DNA from: Varroa destructor
Lineage: Eukaryota; Arthropoda; Arachnida; Mesostigmata; Varroidae
Assembly: GCF_002443255.2 (NCBI RefSeq)
Contig: NW_019211455.1
Span: 3,764,597-3,828,596 of the forward strand
Length of the DNA: 64,000 nt
Reading direction: 5' to 3'
How positions within the stretch are numbered: the stretch's first letter is position 1; each line of letters starts with the position of its first letter. A model generated the notes under the pieces. It was not told the origin of the DNA. It was given only the letters and a program-made list of their open reading frames with translations, and made no database searches. Position numbers and translations under genes: made by a program. Shown here one piece after another: positions 37,470 to 49,736 of this stretch.

Positions 37470-38510
37470 GAGATCTATTATCGTCGTACGGTCTGCGGTA
37501 GCTCAAAGGGTTCGAGCTGTAGAACGTTACGGCGATACCGGAGATGCACAGCAGCACAAGTAATTGAAAGGAAAAAACCCGCAATGAGGTTAGACAGAGC
37601 GAAAGCAACGTAAGTCCTGTTGTATTCGATCATGTTGGAAAAGGAAAAACAGGTAAGGCAGAGTAGTACGGTAGAGACTTTGCGTAAATGCGAAGGCTCC
37701 ACCCGGTGTAAAGTAACGGGAAGAAGTAGCAGCGTGCTAATGAGAAACTCTTTGAGAGCAAGGAGTTTGATGGTTGGGGCAGCGTATACCGTGTGATATA
37801 CAATGGCGGAGACGAGATACTGATAGACACTGACAGATATTGACAAGCCCGTTTTCTGCACCTACGGAGTGCCCTCCACAATAGCAAAAGCTATAGCTGT
37901 ACTGGTAACAACGAACAACGATAGCAGCAGAAGTAGGCCCGGGCTGCTGTACGGGCTTGAGAGACTAGAGGAATATTCAGGATGAGTAGTTACACAGGCA
38001 CAGTGCCTGGCGTTTCGACGACGGAGCTGAAAACTTCTGTTGAAAGCCGTTAAAAAATAACAACGAGCAAAGCTATCGGGAACGACCTGCGAAACCAAGC
38101 AGTAGGTTCCAACACGCGTAATTATTAGCCGATAAGGTAGTCTGTTCACACGGTAGGGGCCTTGCCTATCAGGAAGGAAACATACGATTGTTCTCGGTGC
38201 GCGGGTTTGGGCAGAAACACAAACGGAAAGTAAAGCACGCTCTTATCGATAGTTGTCGTGTTGTGTGGCTATTGTCATTCTGTTTGTAGGCTCGGTCACT
38301 ACATTAGAAAAGCGGGAGACAATGTTACTGTTCATTGTTGCATCCGACAACACAACCTTAAGGTTTGTCCGTCCCAACTGGCACAGATCTGTGTCTTGCA
38401 TTCCAAGCACAACAACTCGTCTCGAATTATATAGCATAACGACAACCAAAGCGACTAGCTTTCGGATAAAAATAATACTACGTGTTAATAATAAGGAGCA
38501 ACGGTAAAGT
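37470..38510. other. GC-richer stretch with overlapping minus-strand frames
   Basis: Two frames (37478-37861 and 37630-37887) overlap, and a third (37862-38149) ends in a hydrophobic run. They share no consistent splice structure or family similarity. Possibly promoter-like DNA or a decayed gene; I cannot support a coding call. Confidence 0.25.
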
Positions 38511-40650
38511 AAACCAAATAAATGTCAATGCCACGCCTGCGTCGTTTGTTTTCTAGTATCTATACTGAATCAGCTGTATGTATTAGCTACGAAAAAACTC
38601 GTGCGGCAACTCCGAGGAGCCAGCAGAAGGTTGTACTCGGTAGGATATATATGTGAATGACATAGTGTAACTTATGTGAATAAATGATCTCTATGATAAA
38701 AATAACTTACTTTTCAAGTTATGCTACAGTTTAATGGCATGTGGATAGAAAATTGGTTCCCCTATAGAAAAAAAGAAGGTTTTCCAAGTATTCCAGGCGA
38801 AAAAGATTGTAATTATATTATTGAAAGTCTATCCTTCAACGTAGATTAGTGGATGATTACATTATAATGCAGTCACTCCTATATGTTTATTTTGTAAAAT
38901 AACTTGCTTGGCAGGTAACCCTTGCGATGCTGTCATTTCTCCAAAAATAACTTCTGCACACAATTGTACTTACCAACAGCCGTGGTCAAAATCAAATTGC
39001 TGTGCCTAAAGCTGCTTACGTTCAAAAACATGATAATATAATAATAACTCAAATAAAACCTTTTCCTATTATATGAATGGCTTTTTTTTTGCATTATTAG
39101 CTGTGTGGGCCAATCCATTCTTATTTCAAATTTGTCTGCAAAGAGAGCGCCCGACCTAGCGTACTATACGTCACCTACTTAGAACAGGTATCAGAGCTTA
39201 GATCAGAGCTGCTTTATATGTTTCGAAAATCGTGTGTGATTTGTACTCGGGTGTCGGACCAACTCAGGGCATATTTGGTAAAGTCCGCACTCGAACGTCG
39301 ATTGCCATATCTTTCGTACGTTTGTTTAGCCATAAAACAGGTCACTGCCTTTGTGCAAATGCTCCTTCTTTAGGAAGCCTTTCAACAGTTTCCCAACGCC
39401 TCGGTGGGCTGTTGGGCATTCCTACAGGTTTGATCTTTATTTGTGCACAGTTGTGAGCAATCCGTTTCGAAGGTGACAGGATCCTAAGGGGTTTTAACCA
39501 TGTCATGTAGCAAAGCGAATTATCTATTTAATCGTGCATGTTGAATCAAAGACTTGCTCCATCAATGACTTTAAATATGGTGGACCTACTGGATACATTT
39601 TTTTGAGGGACCGACAGCGTTTTATAAGCCAGATGAAGCTTGTACAACGGAAGCCTAACTCTGAAGGCTCATAACTGCCTATAACTGATAATAAGCCTAT
39701 AATTGAAGGCTTAATCATTTGAAGGTCGTGCTTTAAAGCATGCCATGCGTTGCGTTTGTACTGCATTGTTTTCGATGAGCCGTATTCGACGAAACAGATA
39801 ACCGATCGAGCTGGATTTAATTCTAATGCTAGCTAAGTTCTTCTATTTCAGGCGCAAAACATTAGGTCTATTAAGAAACTTCCTTAGCTGACACACGAAG
39901 GATCAAGAATGACAGATTGAAGCATTTTTTAAGCGATCTATTTTATCATTACCTGCTTTTAGGCAACTGCTGGCTCGTTTGCGCAAACCTGTTTTTTCTG
40001 GATAAGCCAAAAAGGAGGTAATCGATCACTGAGTTTCTGTCGATTACATGAGTTCGCAACGCGAATAATAACGAGATGCTTCTGCAAACCGCAGAGCGCG
40101 GGCTTCTGCTCTGCGGGGTGCTGCTCCATGGTCACAGCAGCGGACAGGAAGCGTGCATGCCCAGACATTGAATCGAAATAATTGGCTTTTTGATCAGACT
40201 CTCTTGAACAGATCCGATATCTTTTTTTGGCCAAACGGTTTAAGAGACTTCAGAATATATCCTGTCATTGCACATGTAGTTTCCTAAAGTGTTTTAAAAG
40301 CGGCTGCACGCCTACGTCGGGGACCTTACATTCAGTTCGAACTGCATGAGAAGTTGTCGTTGCATTTTGGCATATGATCGATTTCGAAATTCACAGAGGG
40401 CATCCATACGGAGTTCTGCATGAACTATCTCAAATGACTATTTCTGTGTAGCTCGATGAGAAGCCAACGTGTTAGTAGCAGTAAAAACACCGCGCCTCGG
40501 AAGAATTGATTTAACGCAGAAGAGTATCCCCATAACCTCTAACGTCGACCTATACGCTTCGTCAGATCTAGCGTAAAGAACCATTCTAACCAGATAAGTT
40601 TAATAACGCATCCGCCAGATATTAATTTGCTAAACGTCGCCTTTCGTTCC
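38511..40650. other. Non-coding stretch, nothing firmly recognised
   Basis: No gene can be supported. A short GC-rich patch at 40075-40180 has readable frames on both strands but no splice logic. Confidence 0.35.
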
Positions 40651-40659
40651 GCTTGGGGA

Positions 40660-40830
40660 TTTCATTTTCGCCATGAGTTACGTATTTTCCTGTCAAGCTT
40701 AGGTAAAGACATGTTATGGTCCAGGTTCGAACCCGGACATGGACACACTGTATGTTTCGTATTGGCCGGGTCTGATGGGATGCCTAGCAGCTATGATACC
40801 GAAACACAGAGATTATTATTTATTATCTTG
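40660..40830 (+). mobile_element. tRNA-derived SINE-like element, second copy
   Basis: Contains a near-perfect pol III B box, ggttcgaaccc, inside tggtccaggttcgaac followed by ccggacatggacaca. This is the counterpart of the minus-strand copy at 12560-12770. The A-box side is more decayed here. The overlapping 68-codon frame is an artefact. Ends are approximate. Confidence 0.5.
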
Positions 40831-41133
40831 TAGTAGGCAGTCTGCTTCGTATCCTCCTTGACTGAGAATCTTGCATATAGCTTTTATTGTACGCTATAGC
40901 ATGTTTATTTGCATGAACCGAATAAAACATATATGCCACTAGTATGTTTTTGTAAATTACTCGTCCCTATCCCTTAATCCTTTCCATTGCTTGTGTTCTA
41001 TTTTGGGTAATAATGTGTACCACCAATACGAAGGATTTTTATTCAGCCAGTGCCACTTCATGTCGAAGTAGCGCTGTTACATACAGGTGAGGCCTGTTGT
41101 CTCTTTTACCTTTAATTGCTTTCAATCGTTCTT

Positions 41134-41274
41134 TGCGGCATTCCGTTCGGCCACAAGCGTCCACAGAGACTGCTTGACGAGGCGGCGTCAGAACCTACCT
41201 CCGACAACTACAGCTGCGTTTCCTGTAACAACAAGGAGAGCGCTGTCATGGAAGCCTGCTTCGGCGTGGAGTAG
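41134..41274 (+). CDS. Possible terminal exon of a small cysteine-containing protein
   Basis: 46 codons ending in TAG read CGIPFGHKRPQRLLDEAASE, then PTSDNYSCVSCNNKESAVME, then ACFGVE. Codons mostly end in G or C, which stands out in this AT-rich DNA, and the composition (Asp, Glu, Asn, Ser, four Cys) is protein-like. A stop lies upstream at about 41107-41121, so an acceptor is needed; the available ones (before 41158 or 41167) lack good pyrimidine tracts. I do not recognise the product. An early propeptide-like or secreted-peptide C-terminus is one idea only. Confidence 0.3.
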   Translation, partial: CGIPFGHKRPQRLLDEAASEPTSDNYSCVSCNNKESAVMEACFGVE

Positions 41275-44200
41275 CCGTCCTCGCTGTACATGTTTACTTT
41301 GAGCAAATGAAATGAGAACGGTAACTATCGCAATGAACGACCGAACCAAGCAACCAGCTAACAAGCCATCATCCTTCAGCAGCTCCCGATCTATAACTGC
41401 CGGCTGCCCTAAGCTTATCGACCCGTTTATGCATTCATGACAGCGTCCATAAGGACACTAGTTTTTCTTTCCTCAGGCTTTACTCGATTCATAATGAAAA
41501 CGAAAACCGGTCCAGAGGAACCCTTTCCAAAGCTGACAACGAGAGAAAAGCTATTAGTTAGATGCAAAAACAATAAAAATTTCATGCGACTTGCGTACTA
41601 TGATTTGCACAGTGCTAATTCGTGGTTCAGCTTGACCCTGTATGTATGAAGAGCGATAGGGGAATCGCTTTTGCTTATGTCGCGCTAATGTTTGGACAGG
41701 AAGGAGTCGCGCTCTACACTGTGGAAACTAGCAGCGGATCACATGCTATACTCTGGCCATAACGAGCTGCGTGAGACCGGAGGGCATTTGAAATTGAGGC
41801 TGATCTGAGTTGTTACAGTAAATTGTAAAGGTGGTGAGAGTTTCAGGCCGTCAGGGTGCCGTCAAATTGGTACGAGAACAACCGTCAGCGCATGTTGAAG
41901 GCTCTAGGCAAGTCCGGAAACAAGTCTAACGTTGACGGGCTGATGGCATTATAATCAGTTGTTGCTTTCATACCTCTAATAGCCATAACAGCAGACAATA
42001 CGGCAAGCCCAAAAATATAGTGTATAGCTTACGTAGTACTGAATGTACAACCAATATCGGAGGTGTCAACAACAATAGTAATGCTAACGGAATAATATGT
42101 TTATGCAGTTTGCTAAGAAAAGACAGATAAGGTAACTTCCACAGCAAAAAGTTTCTCTCCGAATTGCGTTGACTGCTTGGAAAGCTGGTTTTAGAATAAC
42201 TTATGATATTTTTGGCATCTATCAAACACAGGCCAGACCTAAAAGGTCAGGAGTGTTCGCTTGGGTTGCAACCAAAGCCAGACTGCTGATATGGATCAGC
42301 AAATATGGTCTAGATGCTTATAATGAATATTTAATCGACATCTACACTATCGTTATAGTAACTATAGATCATTAAAGTTGCTCGAGTATTGTCACTAGAG
42401 AACTGTAATAAATAGAATTATTAATTTACCTTCTTTTATTTAACTTCTTTAAATAAATCAATCTATTCATTGATCTACAGTATTTAGCTTACCGCAATAC
42501 TCTGCGGGTACACATACTCGTGAAAATGTCGAGCTACTCCACGGTGTTTGATTCTTATCATCGATTCAATACCCATGACGCAGAGCATCCTCTCATTGTC
42601 CAGCGAAACGGTCACCCGAATGAGTGCAGTGATTCGGTGTCAAGAACGCGGATGGACGTAGTCGGCAGACGCGAGGAAGACCACTAATCAATTGGCCAAT
42701 CTCTTCTCTGACTGTACGCGCTTTCCAGTGCAATTATGTACCACGCGTTCTTCCCATTTGTCTATCACCCCGAGGCCAACAATTTGTTCAGACAGGTCGT
42801 CAACTCGCTGACGTATTATACTACGACTAAGTGACCCTATATTCGAAAACACAAACCCAAAAACGTCCCGTCCTCTTTCATTAGGCGCGAGCTTCATGTC
42901 GTTTCTAAATGATGATTAATGGAGGTTTATTTTCGCTTCTAGCTTGCCGCTTCGCTGCGACGGGACACCAACAAGCCCGAATGTAGCGTTTGGTAATTGC
43001 ATTGCATGATCATAATAATAAAACTGTTTTGCCCAGTGGATAAGCTTACTATTTAGAGCTAGGCAGTATGGAACAAAAAATGCCTCTCTGGTGTATTTCT
43101 CGGCAAAAGTGTTCGTTTCCGGTCAGATCGAGTCTGTGTACGGTATCTCAAAACAAGCCCATTTTTCCTCAGCAGTGATGTAGACGCGGCGCATCGTACG
43201 CGTTTGTCACCTAGGATCATCATTGATGCAGCAAATCCAGTAAAATTTTCGATAGCGTTTGCACTGGTTATTGTGATATTTATGCGGTGGGCTTTATTTT
43301 CAGTAAATACAGCTGGAACTCCTGGCAAAAATTTACCGCTCACCTAACGTCTCGAGAACTACCCCTTCTGACAGAGGTTGGCTTAGCGTACTTAAACAGG
43401 CACAGAGAATACGGACTCGTTCCATCCTGGTATCCTATATCATGAAAACCAGTTATCGTATGTTATCGTAGTTTTTTTTAACACTACCTAACGGCAAGAC
43501 GTGAATACTCACAAACTCTTAATGTTAAAGTAAGTTATTCAATGGCGGAAGGAGTAATAGCAAAATGAGACGGGTGTTTTTAGATATACAGTTCTGTCTT
43601 ATTTCCATAATGGCTGCAGTTGAGTGAGAATGAACCAGTGTGTATGGGCATGTAGTAAGACGTAGATCGATGTAAGCCCCCTAAACCTGGCTCGATTGCA
43701 CTTTACATTACCCGGAGTTCGTCAGATTTCTTGCTTGGCTCGACTCAGACCAAAAGCATGGGTCTGCAGGCAGGTATTACCCATCAAACATATGTACATG
43801 AATTGTCAGCCCTTTTTAACATTAGACTTCTAAGAATTCTGAGTATTTCGGGTATTGTTTTCTAGTTTTCTAATCACAGCTGGTTTCTAGGTTATGACAC
43901 CTAACTGAGTACTTTGGCTGGCTTAATGTTGAACTTGGAAATGCTTTGGCAATTGTCGGGCCGTATGGTTACATGTGCAAGCGCGCCGCTATACCGAAAT
44001 ATTGATGTCATTGGATATAGACCTGAAGCTGACGCTTATCTAAGGATTGTTCAACGTGGTTTAGTTTTAGGTTGTAGTGCGTCATTCAAATTTGCCCGCC
44101 TGTTTTCCTTTGGGATAGATACTTTGTTGGGAGCATTCAGGAAATGCACACAGTTTATGTTGCGCCTTATCATTTCGGTCTAAACTAAGAGGCAGTCGAC

Positions 44201-45170
44201 AATTTTCACTCAGACACAGGTCTTTTGAAACTTCTAAAATTTTGAATTTTGTATGTGTTTACCTCGACTGAATCATATGGCACAACTAAATTTGTCTATA
44301 TGGGCTGACGCGTATCGATCCATCTGTCCAGTTAGCAGGTAAGGCTTTGGTACTGTCACCAATATATTCTACCTAATACATTGATGAATATGTGAAATTG
44401 AAACGTTATCTATGCATTACGATATTCGTTCATTTGCTAATGACATCAATAATACAGCACGAATTTATCTGGTCCTACCGCTCGGCCACGTACGCTATAT
44501 CGTTGTAACGATGCTTGTTTTTCTATTAAACTTAGAAACACTTGAAATGGTCTAGTTTTGCGCGTAAAAAGTGCACGCAGGCAGCGTTCCTTTCGTGCTG
44601 CGAGAGGCCAGCCGTCAAAAACAATGCTCAACCAAGGCAGTAACAAGTGCTAAGGTCGAAACAATTTATACTACAGATCCATACAATTAACGTCACGATA
44701 CAACGTCGTCGTCATAGCATAGTAGCAAAATTATCACTTGGTAATGCTCAGACACGTAAGGCACACCTCGATGCTTCAGGACTTCATGAAGCAATAGAAT
44801 AGGCGGTGGATATGCTGATTTTACTTTTCGTTCAACTCCTACAGATTGTTCGCATTAAGCCCGTTTATCCTGACAGATTTCTCACAGCGGTATCAATTTG
44901 AGTCATATATGGGCGAGTAGAGGTAGCGGAAATGCAATGAGAGTCTATACAGACCCAAGTGTTTCGAATTTAGCCGGTGCCAGTGTTTAGGTACTCTATC
45001 ACACGGTCGGCTTCCAGTACGAAACAAGGTGTGTGCACGCGTGGACTTGAATCTAGGCCATCATGTGCCTTTCATGAAGGCCTGGGCCAACTCAGGGCAC
45101 ATGTAATTGATAAAGTGTTCGTTATTAAAACTAGCGAGTTCAATGCGAAGAAACTACTCACGTCAACTTC
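41275..45170. other. Non-coding stretch, nothing firmly recognised
   Basis: Several 66-94 codon frames (for example 42688-42897 and 43059-43343 on the minus strand) lie in moderately GC-richer DNA but lack domains and splice context. Decayed transposon sequence is possible. Confidence 0.35.
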
Positions 45171-45179
45171 TACTTGCAG

Positions 45180-45264
45180 GTACAAAGTACGAAGAGCAAA
45201 TGGCTCTAAAATAACCAAGGTTACTAAACCTTCACGCGTCACTACCATCGGGGCAGTTTCTGTG
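45180..45264 (+). CDS. Weak candidate exon
   Basis: A stretch between acceptor cttgcag and consensus donor GTG|GTGAGT stays open in the frame YKVRRANGSKITKVTKPS. Good splice signals are its only support; codon use is ordinary and no partner exon was found. Confidence 0.15.
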
Positions 45265-45309
45265 GTGAGTGAACGAGCAGATAAGAAACAATACTTCCGC
45301 ATATTGTAA

Positions 45310-47229
45310 GAATTTCAGCTAAGACGGCATCTCCTCATTTCCAGCTAGGCAGAGCGAAACAGGTGGTGTTTTTGTGCGGATGAATAGTATAGACATCCAT
45401 TGATGCATATTCAGACGGTTATGTAATATCTTCGTAGAAACGAAGCAGGCGATCGGTTGTATCTATGCACATGCGGCTTTGGTTGTTAAAGCAATAACCT
45501 AGCATAGGGTTTTGTACAACGCTCTGTCACGAAGCGCGTGACGAGCACATCCATGAAGTGGGGCAATAGTTCTTCGCCACAAATACGTATTTATAGGAAA
45601 GATATAGCCTATTTCAGATTTTAATTATAATATTATGGAATTATGGAAATCAGAAGACTAAGCAAAAAACTAAGCGTTGGTATAGGAAAGAAGGTTAATA
45701 GAGCGTTAAAGTTCAAATGCTTCTAAAACACATATCCTGATATCAAAAAGAGAACGAAAAACCATAACTTGGCTTGATGGACGGATAAATGCATAATTAA
45801 TAAGTAAGCAACACTTAAACTGGGTAAGTTTTTAGTCTAAATCGAATTAACGCAGTTCCGAACCAAGATCATCAGAGAGGTAGAGAAAGGCTGGTATGAA
45901 TTAATTCAGTATTATTGCAGTCAGAAAACGGTGGCCGAAGTTCCACACTTTTCTCGGGGCGTGTGCGCGTATGTGGGGAGATCGAAGACAGGGCGACTGT
46001 GCGCCATTATGTACTGTAGTTGTGCGTTGTTTGCCCTCGCCGTTTATCTGGTATTTGTGTGCCTGCTGTCGGCTATCAGTCCTAATGGCTAAGAAGGCTG
46101 TGACTTTTCCACCCTAACGTTAGTGACCCAACGTTCTACGAGCATCAGTATGCTGGCCGTGGATATATATGGGCTCCGCCCAAGGGCGTAGCGCGGCAGA
46201 CCCGATTAGGTCACTATTGCCGGTACAGCTCTGAACATACACACTAGCCTCCAAACGCCGTTCATAATACTTTCTTTGATTCCACCAGCAGATTCCCCCG
46301 TGGAACCTAGCAGTTCTTTTGGTCTCATCGGGCAGGTTACCCCTTCTATGCTTAGTTGTCTTTGCCGTGCCTTGGTCTACCAGCCCCTTCTTTATATACG
46401 TTCCGAGGGTTTCCAAAATCTTCAACTTGTTTCCTACAATGCCTGCCCCGACGCTGCTTCGGGGAAGGCAACTCGGCTGCAAAGGAACCGCCCACACGAT
46501 TAAATTGCCTTCGACACAAATGATTGTACATTTGGGCTATCGCGACAGAAGAACTACGGGCGTTTGACTATTGTATGTGTATTTCGATTTTCACTAACTT
46601 CCTTGCCATCTTTCAAGGTCTTCAGCAATGGCCTAAGTTAAAAACCTTCCATTCAGTCCCTGTGATGACTCCAGCCATAATGGAGTCATTACCGTATATG
46701 CAAGGGCCAGACAGAAGGGCGTCGACCCCCCACTAGAGAAAGATTCGCAAAAGCACCTCCAAGTGTGCAAAAACACTCTCACAACTCTGGACCGGTCGCG
46801 ACGGATGATCTGGGTATAGTGTCCATTATGGCTCTACGTATTGCGAGGTGATTAAGTCAGAAAACCGTGTACTCTTGTGTTTACACAGTTAATAGAACTT
46901 CCATAGAAGAAAAATGAATGCCCACGCTATTCAACAATTGACACAGGCAAATCGGTTGGTCTTCGAATAATAGTAGAAATAATAATAGTAGTCCTAAATA
47001 GTAGATTGTAGCATAAGTCGTTGCGATTTTTCTAATTGTTTATTTGTTTCTGCCTCTCTACAACTAGTTTAGTTCTACACATTATTCTAAAAAGGTTCTT
47101 TTTTTTTTCATAGGCCGAGTGTGTCTTTGTTGTGCAGTGAACCGATTTTTAGGTGGAGTTTAAGCCAAACAGACAGTTGTTCTATTCTACGTAATTTTTG
47201 CCGAGATCAAACCCTATTAAAGCAACCCA
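45310..47229. other. Intergenic stretch with an unassigned minus-strand frame
   Basis: A 125-codon minus-strand frame (46120-46497) overlaps two plus-strand frames and resembles no family I know. A small hairpin at 46665-46690 (atgactcca ... tggagtcat) is the only structured element noticed. Confidence 0.35.
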
Positions 47230-47960
47230 GAATATGCCCAAAACGACCACTAAAAGGTGGGCTGCGGAGTTCTATAATGGCATTTCAGAACTGAATGATG
47301 CAATTCGCTTCGATGAGGCGTTCGATTGAATTATCGACTTGAACTAAGGCCTTTTTGAAGGAAGACGGCCGACAAAGAGCGCGTGAACTGCAATCATATG
47401 CTGATCGACAAGCATCTTGGATTTAAGGGATCTGTTTCAAATTGAAAAGGATAAATCGAATAACAAGCACAAACAAACATTGCCTTTGATTGTCGTTCAA
47501 CACCTCGTCCTGCGCCGGACAACATACAGGCATCATGACAGCCTTCTAGCAATCATTGTTTCCGTAGACCGAAATGTTTTTATAACAATATGAAGCACCG
47601 AAAGAAGCAGGTAGCGTCGCGAGGCAAGCTTAAAGTTAAACTAAATCTTTTTCTTAGAAGGACCATAATTTGCGTTTGGTAGGACTAGGAGGACACACGA
47701 AGACATTGTTGAAAAACAGAGGACAGTCAACAAGGATGTATGTATAGCAGTGTCGTTTCGATTGAATCAGCCTATCCCACAAGAGAGACGAAACACGTAC
47801 ATCCCTCTACACGACAACCTCAGACCACACATCGAAATGGTCGCTAAAACCGCTCTTCAGAAGCTCGAGCAAGAGCCTTTTTTGCACTCACACAATTCAT
47901 CACGTCTCGTGCTGACGGATTCGTACCCTTTCTTATTACAGGTAAGTACCACTGCTGGCA
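47230..47960 (+). pseudogene. Mariner-family (Tc1/mariner) transposase relic
   Basis: Degenerate transposase on the plus strand, broken by stops and frameshifts. Recognisable parts in order: TTKRWAAEFYNG near 47250 (N-terminal region); GRRPTKSARELQSYADRQ near 47365; LLAIIVSVDRNVF near 47550 (first catalytic Asp region, in place of VTGDEKW); FLRRTIICVW near 47655 (in place of the KVMLCIWWD strand); and an open segment from 47750 with RLNQPIPQERRN, IPLHDNLRPHIEMVAKTALQ (the HDNARPH motif with the second Asp) and a decayed PYSPDLAPSDYH region read as LVLTDSYPF. No terminal inverted repeats were identified. The element cannot be active. Confidence 0.85.
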
Positions 47961-47992
47961 AAACACAAATGTATGAGTTTGACAACGAAATA

Positions 47993-48030
47993 TTTATATA
48001 TATATACATAACTATATATACACATATATA
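47993..48030. repeat. AT-rich dinucleotide repeat
   Basis: Imperfect TA/CA alternation just after the mariner relic. Seen directly. Confidence 0.7.
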
Positions 48031-49736
48031 GTTACCTAGTAATTTACGTTAGATCTTAGCACTTGATAATTGCAATCTCTAAATTTTATGTGAACGACAT
48101 GCTAGTAAATTGAACCTCTTTGTATATAAGATATGGGAAAAATAAAAGTTATTCCATCGCACGAACATATTTCACTGCTTCGAATGTCTGGCCTCCTTTA
48201 CATTTCCATGGACCAGCTGTCCAGATTGTTTGCCGGTTTAGTAACTTCGTATTAGTTAAAGGACCCTGGCCAAAATGACTTTGCTCGTCATTTCTATTCT
48301 TGCATCCATCCACGTGCTAAGTCGGTGCTCATTGAGGTGGGAGCACTGAATGCGTCCTGGCGAAACAGTGAGTGTGGAAGCGCGTCTCGTGATGAAATAG
48401 AATAGAAAAAAAGGAGACATAGGGCAGCACACTGTGGAAAAGGAGATATACTTGGTCTGCATACTTACGTTGTGTTGAGACAAGTGTTTTTTTTCTAGAG
48501 ATGACGCCCATAAATAGTGAATGACCGCACTCAGACGAAAAAGGTCACACAAATCCAAAGAAATACACAGACAAAATAGAAACAGAGACCTCGCTACTGT
48601 CCGTTGCCAACTGCTGCTTTTCGTTTACATTCATCAGTCCGTCCAACCAGTAGGACATCGGCTAGCGAGGTCTAGCTTTATGAATAGCGGACGTCCTAGA
48701 AAGTGAATTCCTGATTCAGCCAACAACTAATAGAGGAGCGCCGACTATAAGCGAGATCTTAGGTCAAATTTAGACCTGATATAGTCCTTTTTGACTATAA
48801 ACTATGCCCTCGTAGTGCAAGCGCTTGCGCTTTCTAGATAGAGAGGACTAGGTTAAAAGGAACTAAAGTGTACATGATAACGGTGTTTGCTAGAATTATC
48901 TAAACTGCGAAACCCTTGACAGAGGTCATCTGTGGAATGTCAATATTATACTAAATAAAAGCTCGGACATCGGTGTCGCCATTAAGTAAACTTAAGTTGC
49001 AGATTCAACTTTCATGACGCTGAAAACCTATTCATTATTTTTTTCAGCCCGAAGCAGACTTGCCTGTTGAGGTCCGAAATACTGAGGGAGTATCTAATCT
49101 CTCCTTTATAGCGTATTTAAGCAACACTTGACGCACGATGATTAACAAAATACTAACTGCGGATTCAACAAAAAGTATTTCGGTTTAAATCCTTACCTAG
49201 AGCTGTACTTGTGGTGAATGGTGGTTATATTAAATAAACGTGACCCCCAGAAATAACATTTCTAGCATATGGAAGATTTTCGTTGAAATCCCTGTTTTTA
49301 TTTAAATAAGGCCCTCAAAAAATATTTGTGAACATCCCAACTTTGTGTGCCGTACCCTGTATTTGAGAGAAAAATCAATAAGAAAATAAATGTGAAGATG
49401 ACTGCGATCTTAGAAACTCAATAGGTGGCACCTAACATCGCGGGGCGATATGGAGAAAAGCTGGGACTTCTGTTGATACTGGCAACGTTTTTGATATTTT
49501 CATTATTTCGTATTAACCCTAAAACCTAGGGCTGCCGTATTCTACAACAAAGATAAATGGCAGAGTGCCAATAAATGTTGGATAAGAGAATGGCTCAGAA
49601 CGACGTTCTTACGAATATTAAGCGGGCGTATTTTAAGTACGTGGTCTGTCGCCCCTGCGGCATTGTTTACGGTTATATCGCATCCGTCGCGTTAACTGGT
49701 AGCCATCGCGAATGCACGCGGGTGACGATGAAACTA
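48031..49736. other. Non-coding stretch, nothing recognised
   Basis: Short frames only, with no protein-like features. Confidence 0.4.

Noticed and set aside
38253..38507. 84-codon frame with hydrophobic start resembling a signal peptide
   Set aside because: It begins at a non-ATG codon, has no splice context and shows no family resemblance.
46120..46497. 125-codon minus-strand frame, considered as a transposon fragment
   Set aside because: It overlaps plus-strand frames of similar length, and no motif of any transposon or gene family could be recognised.
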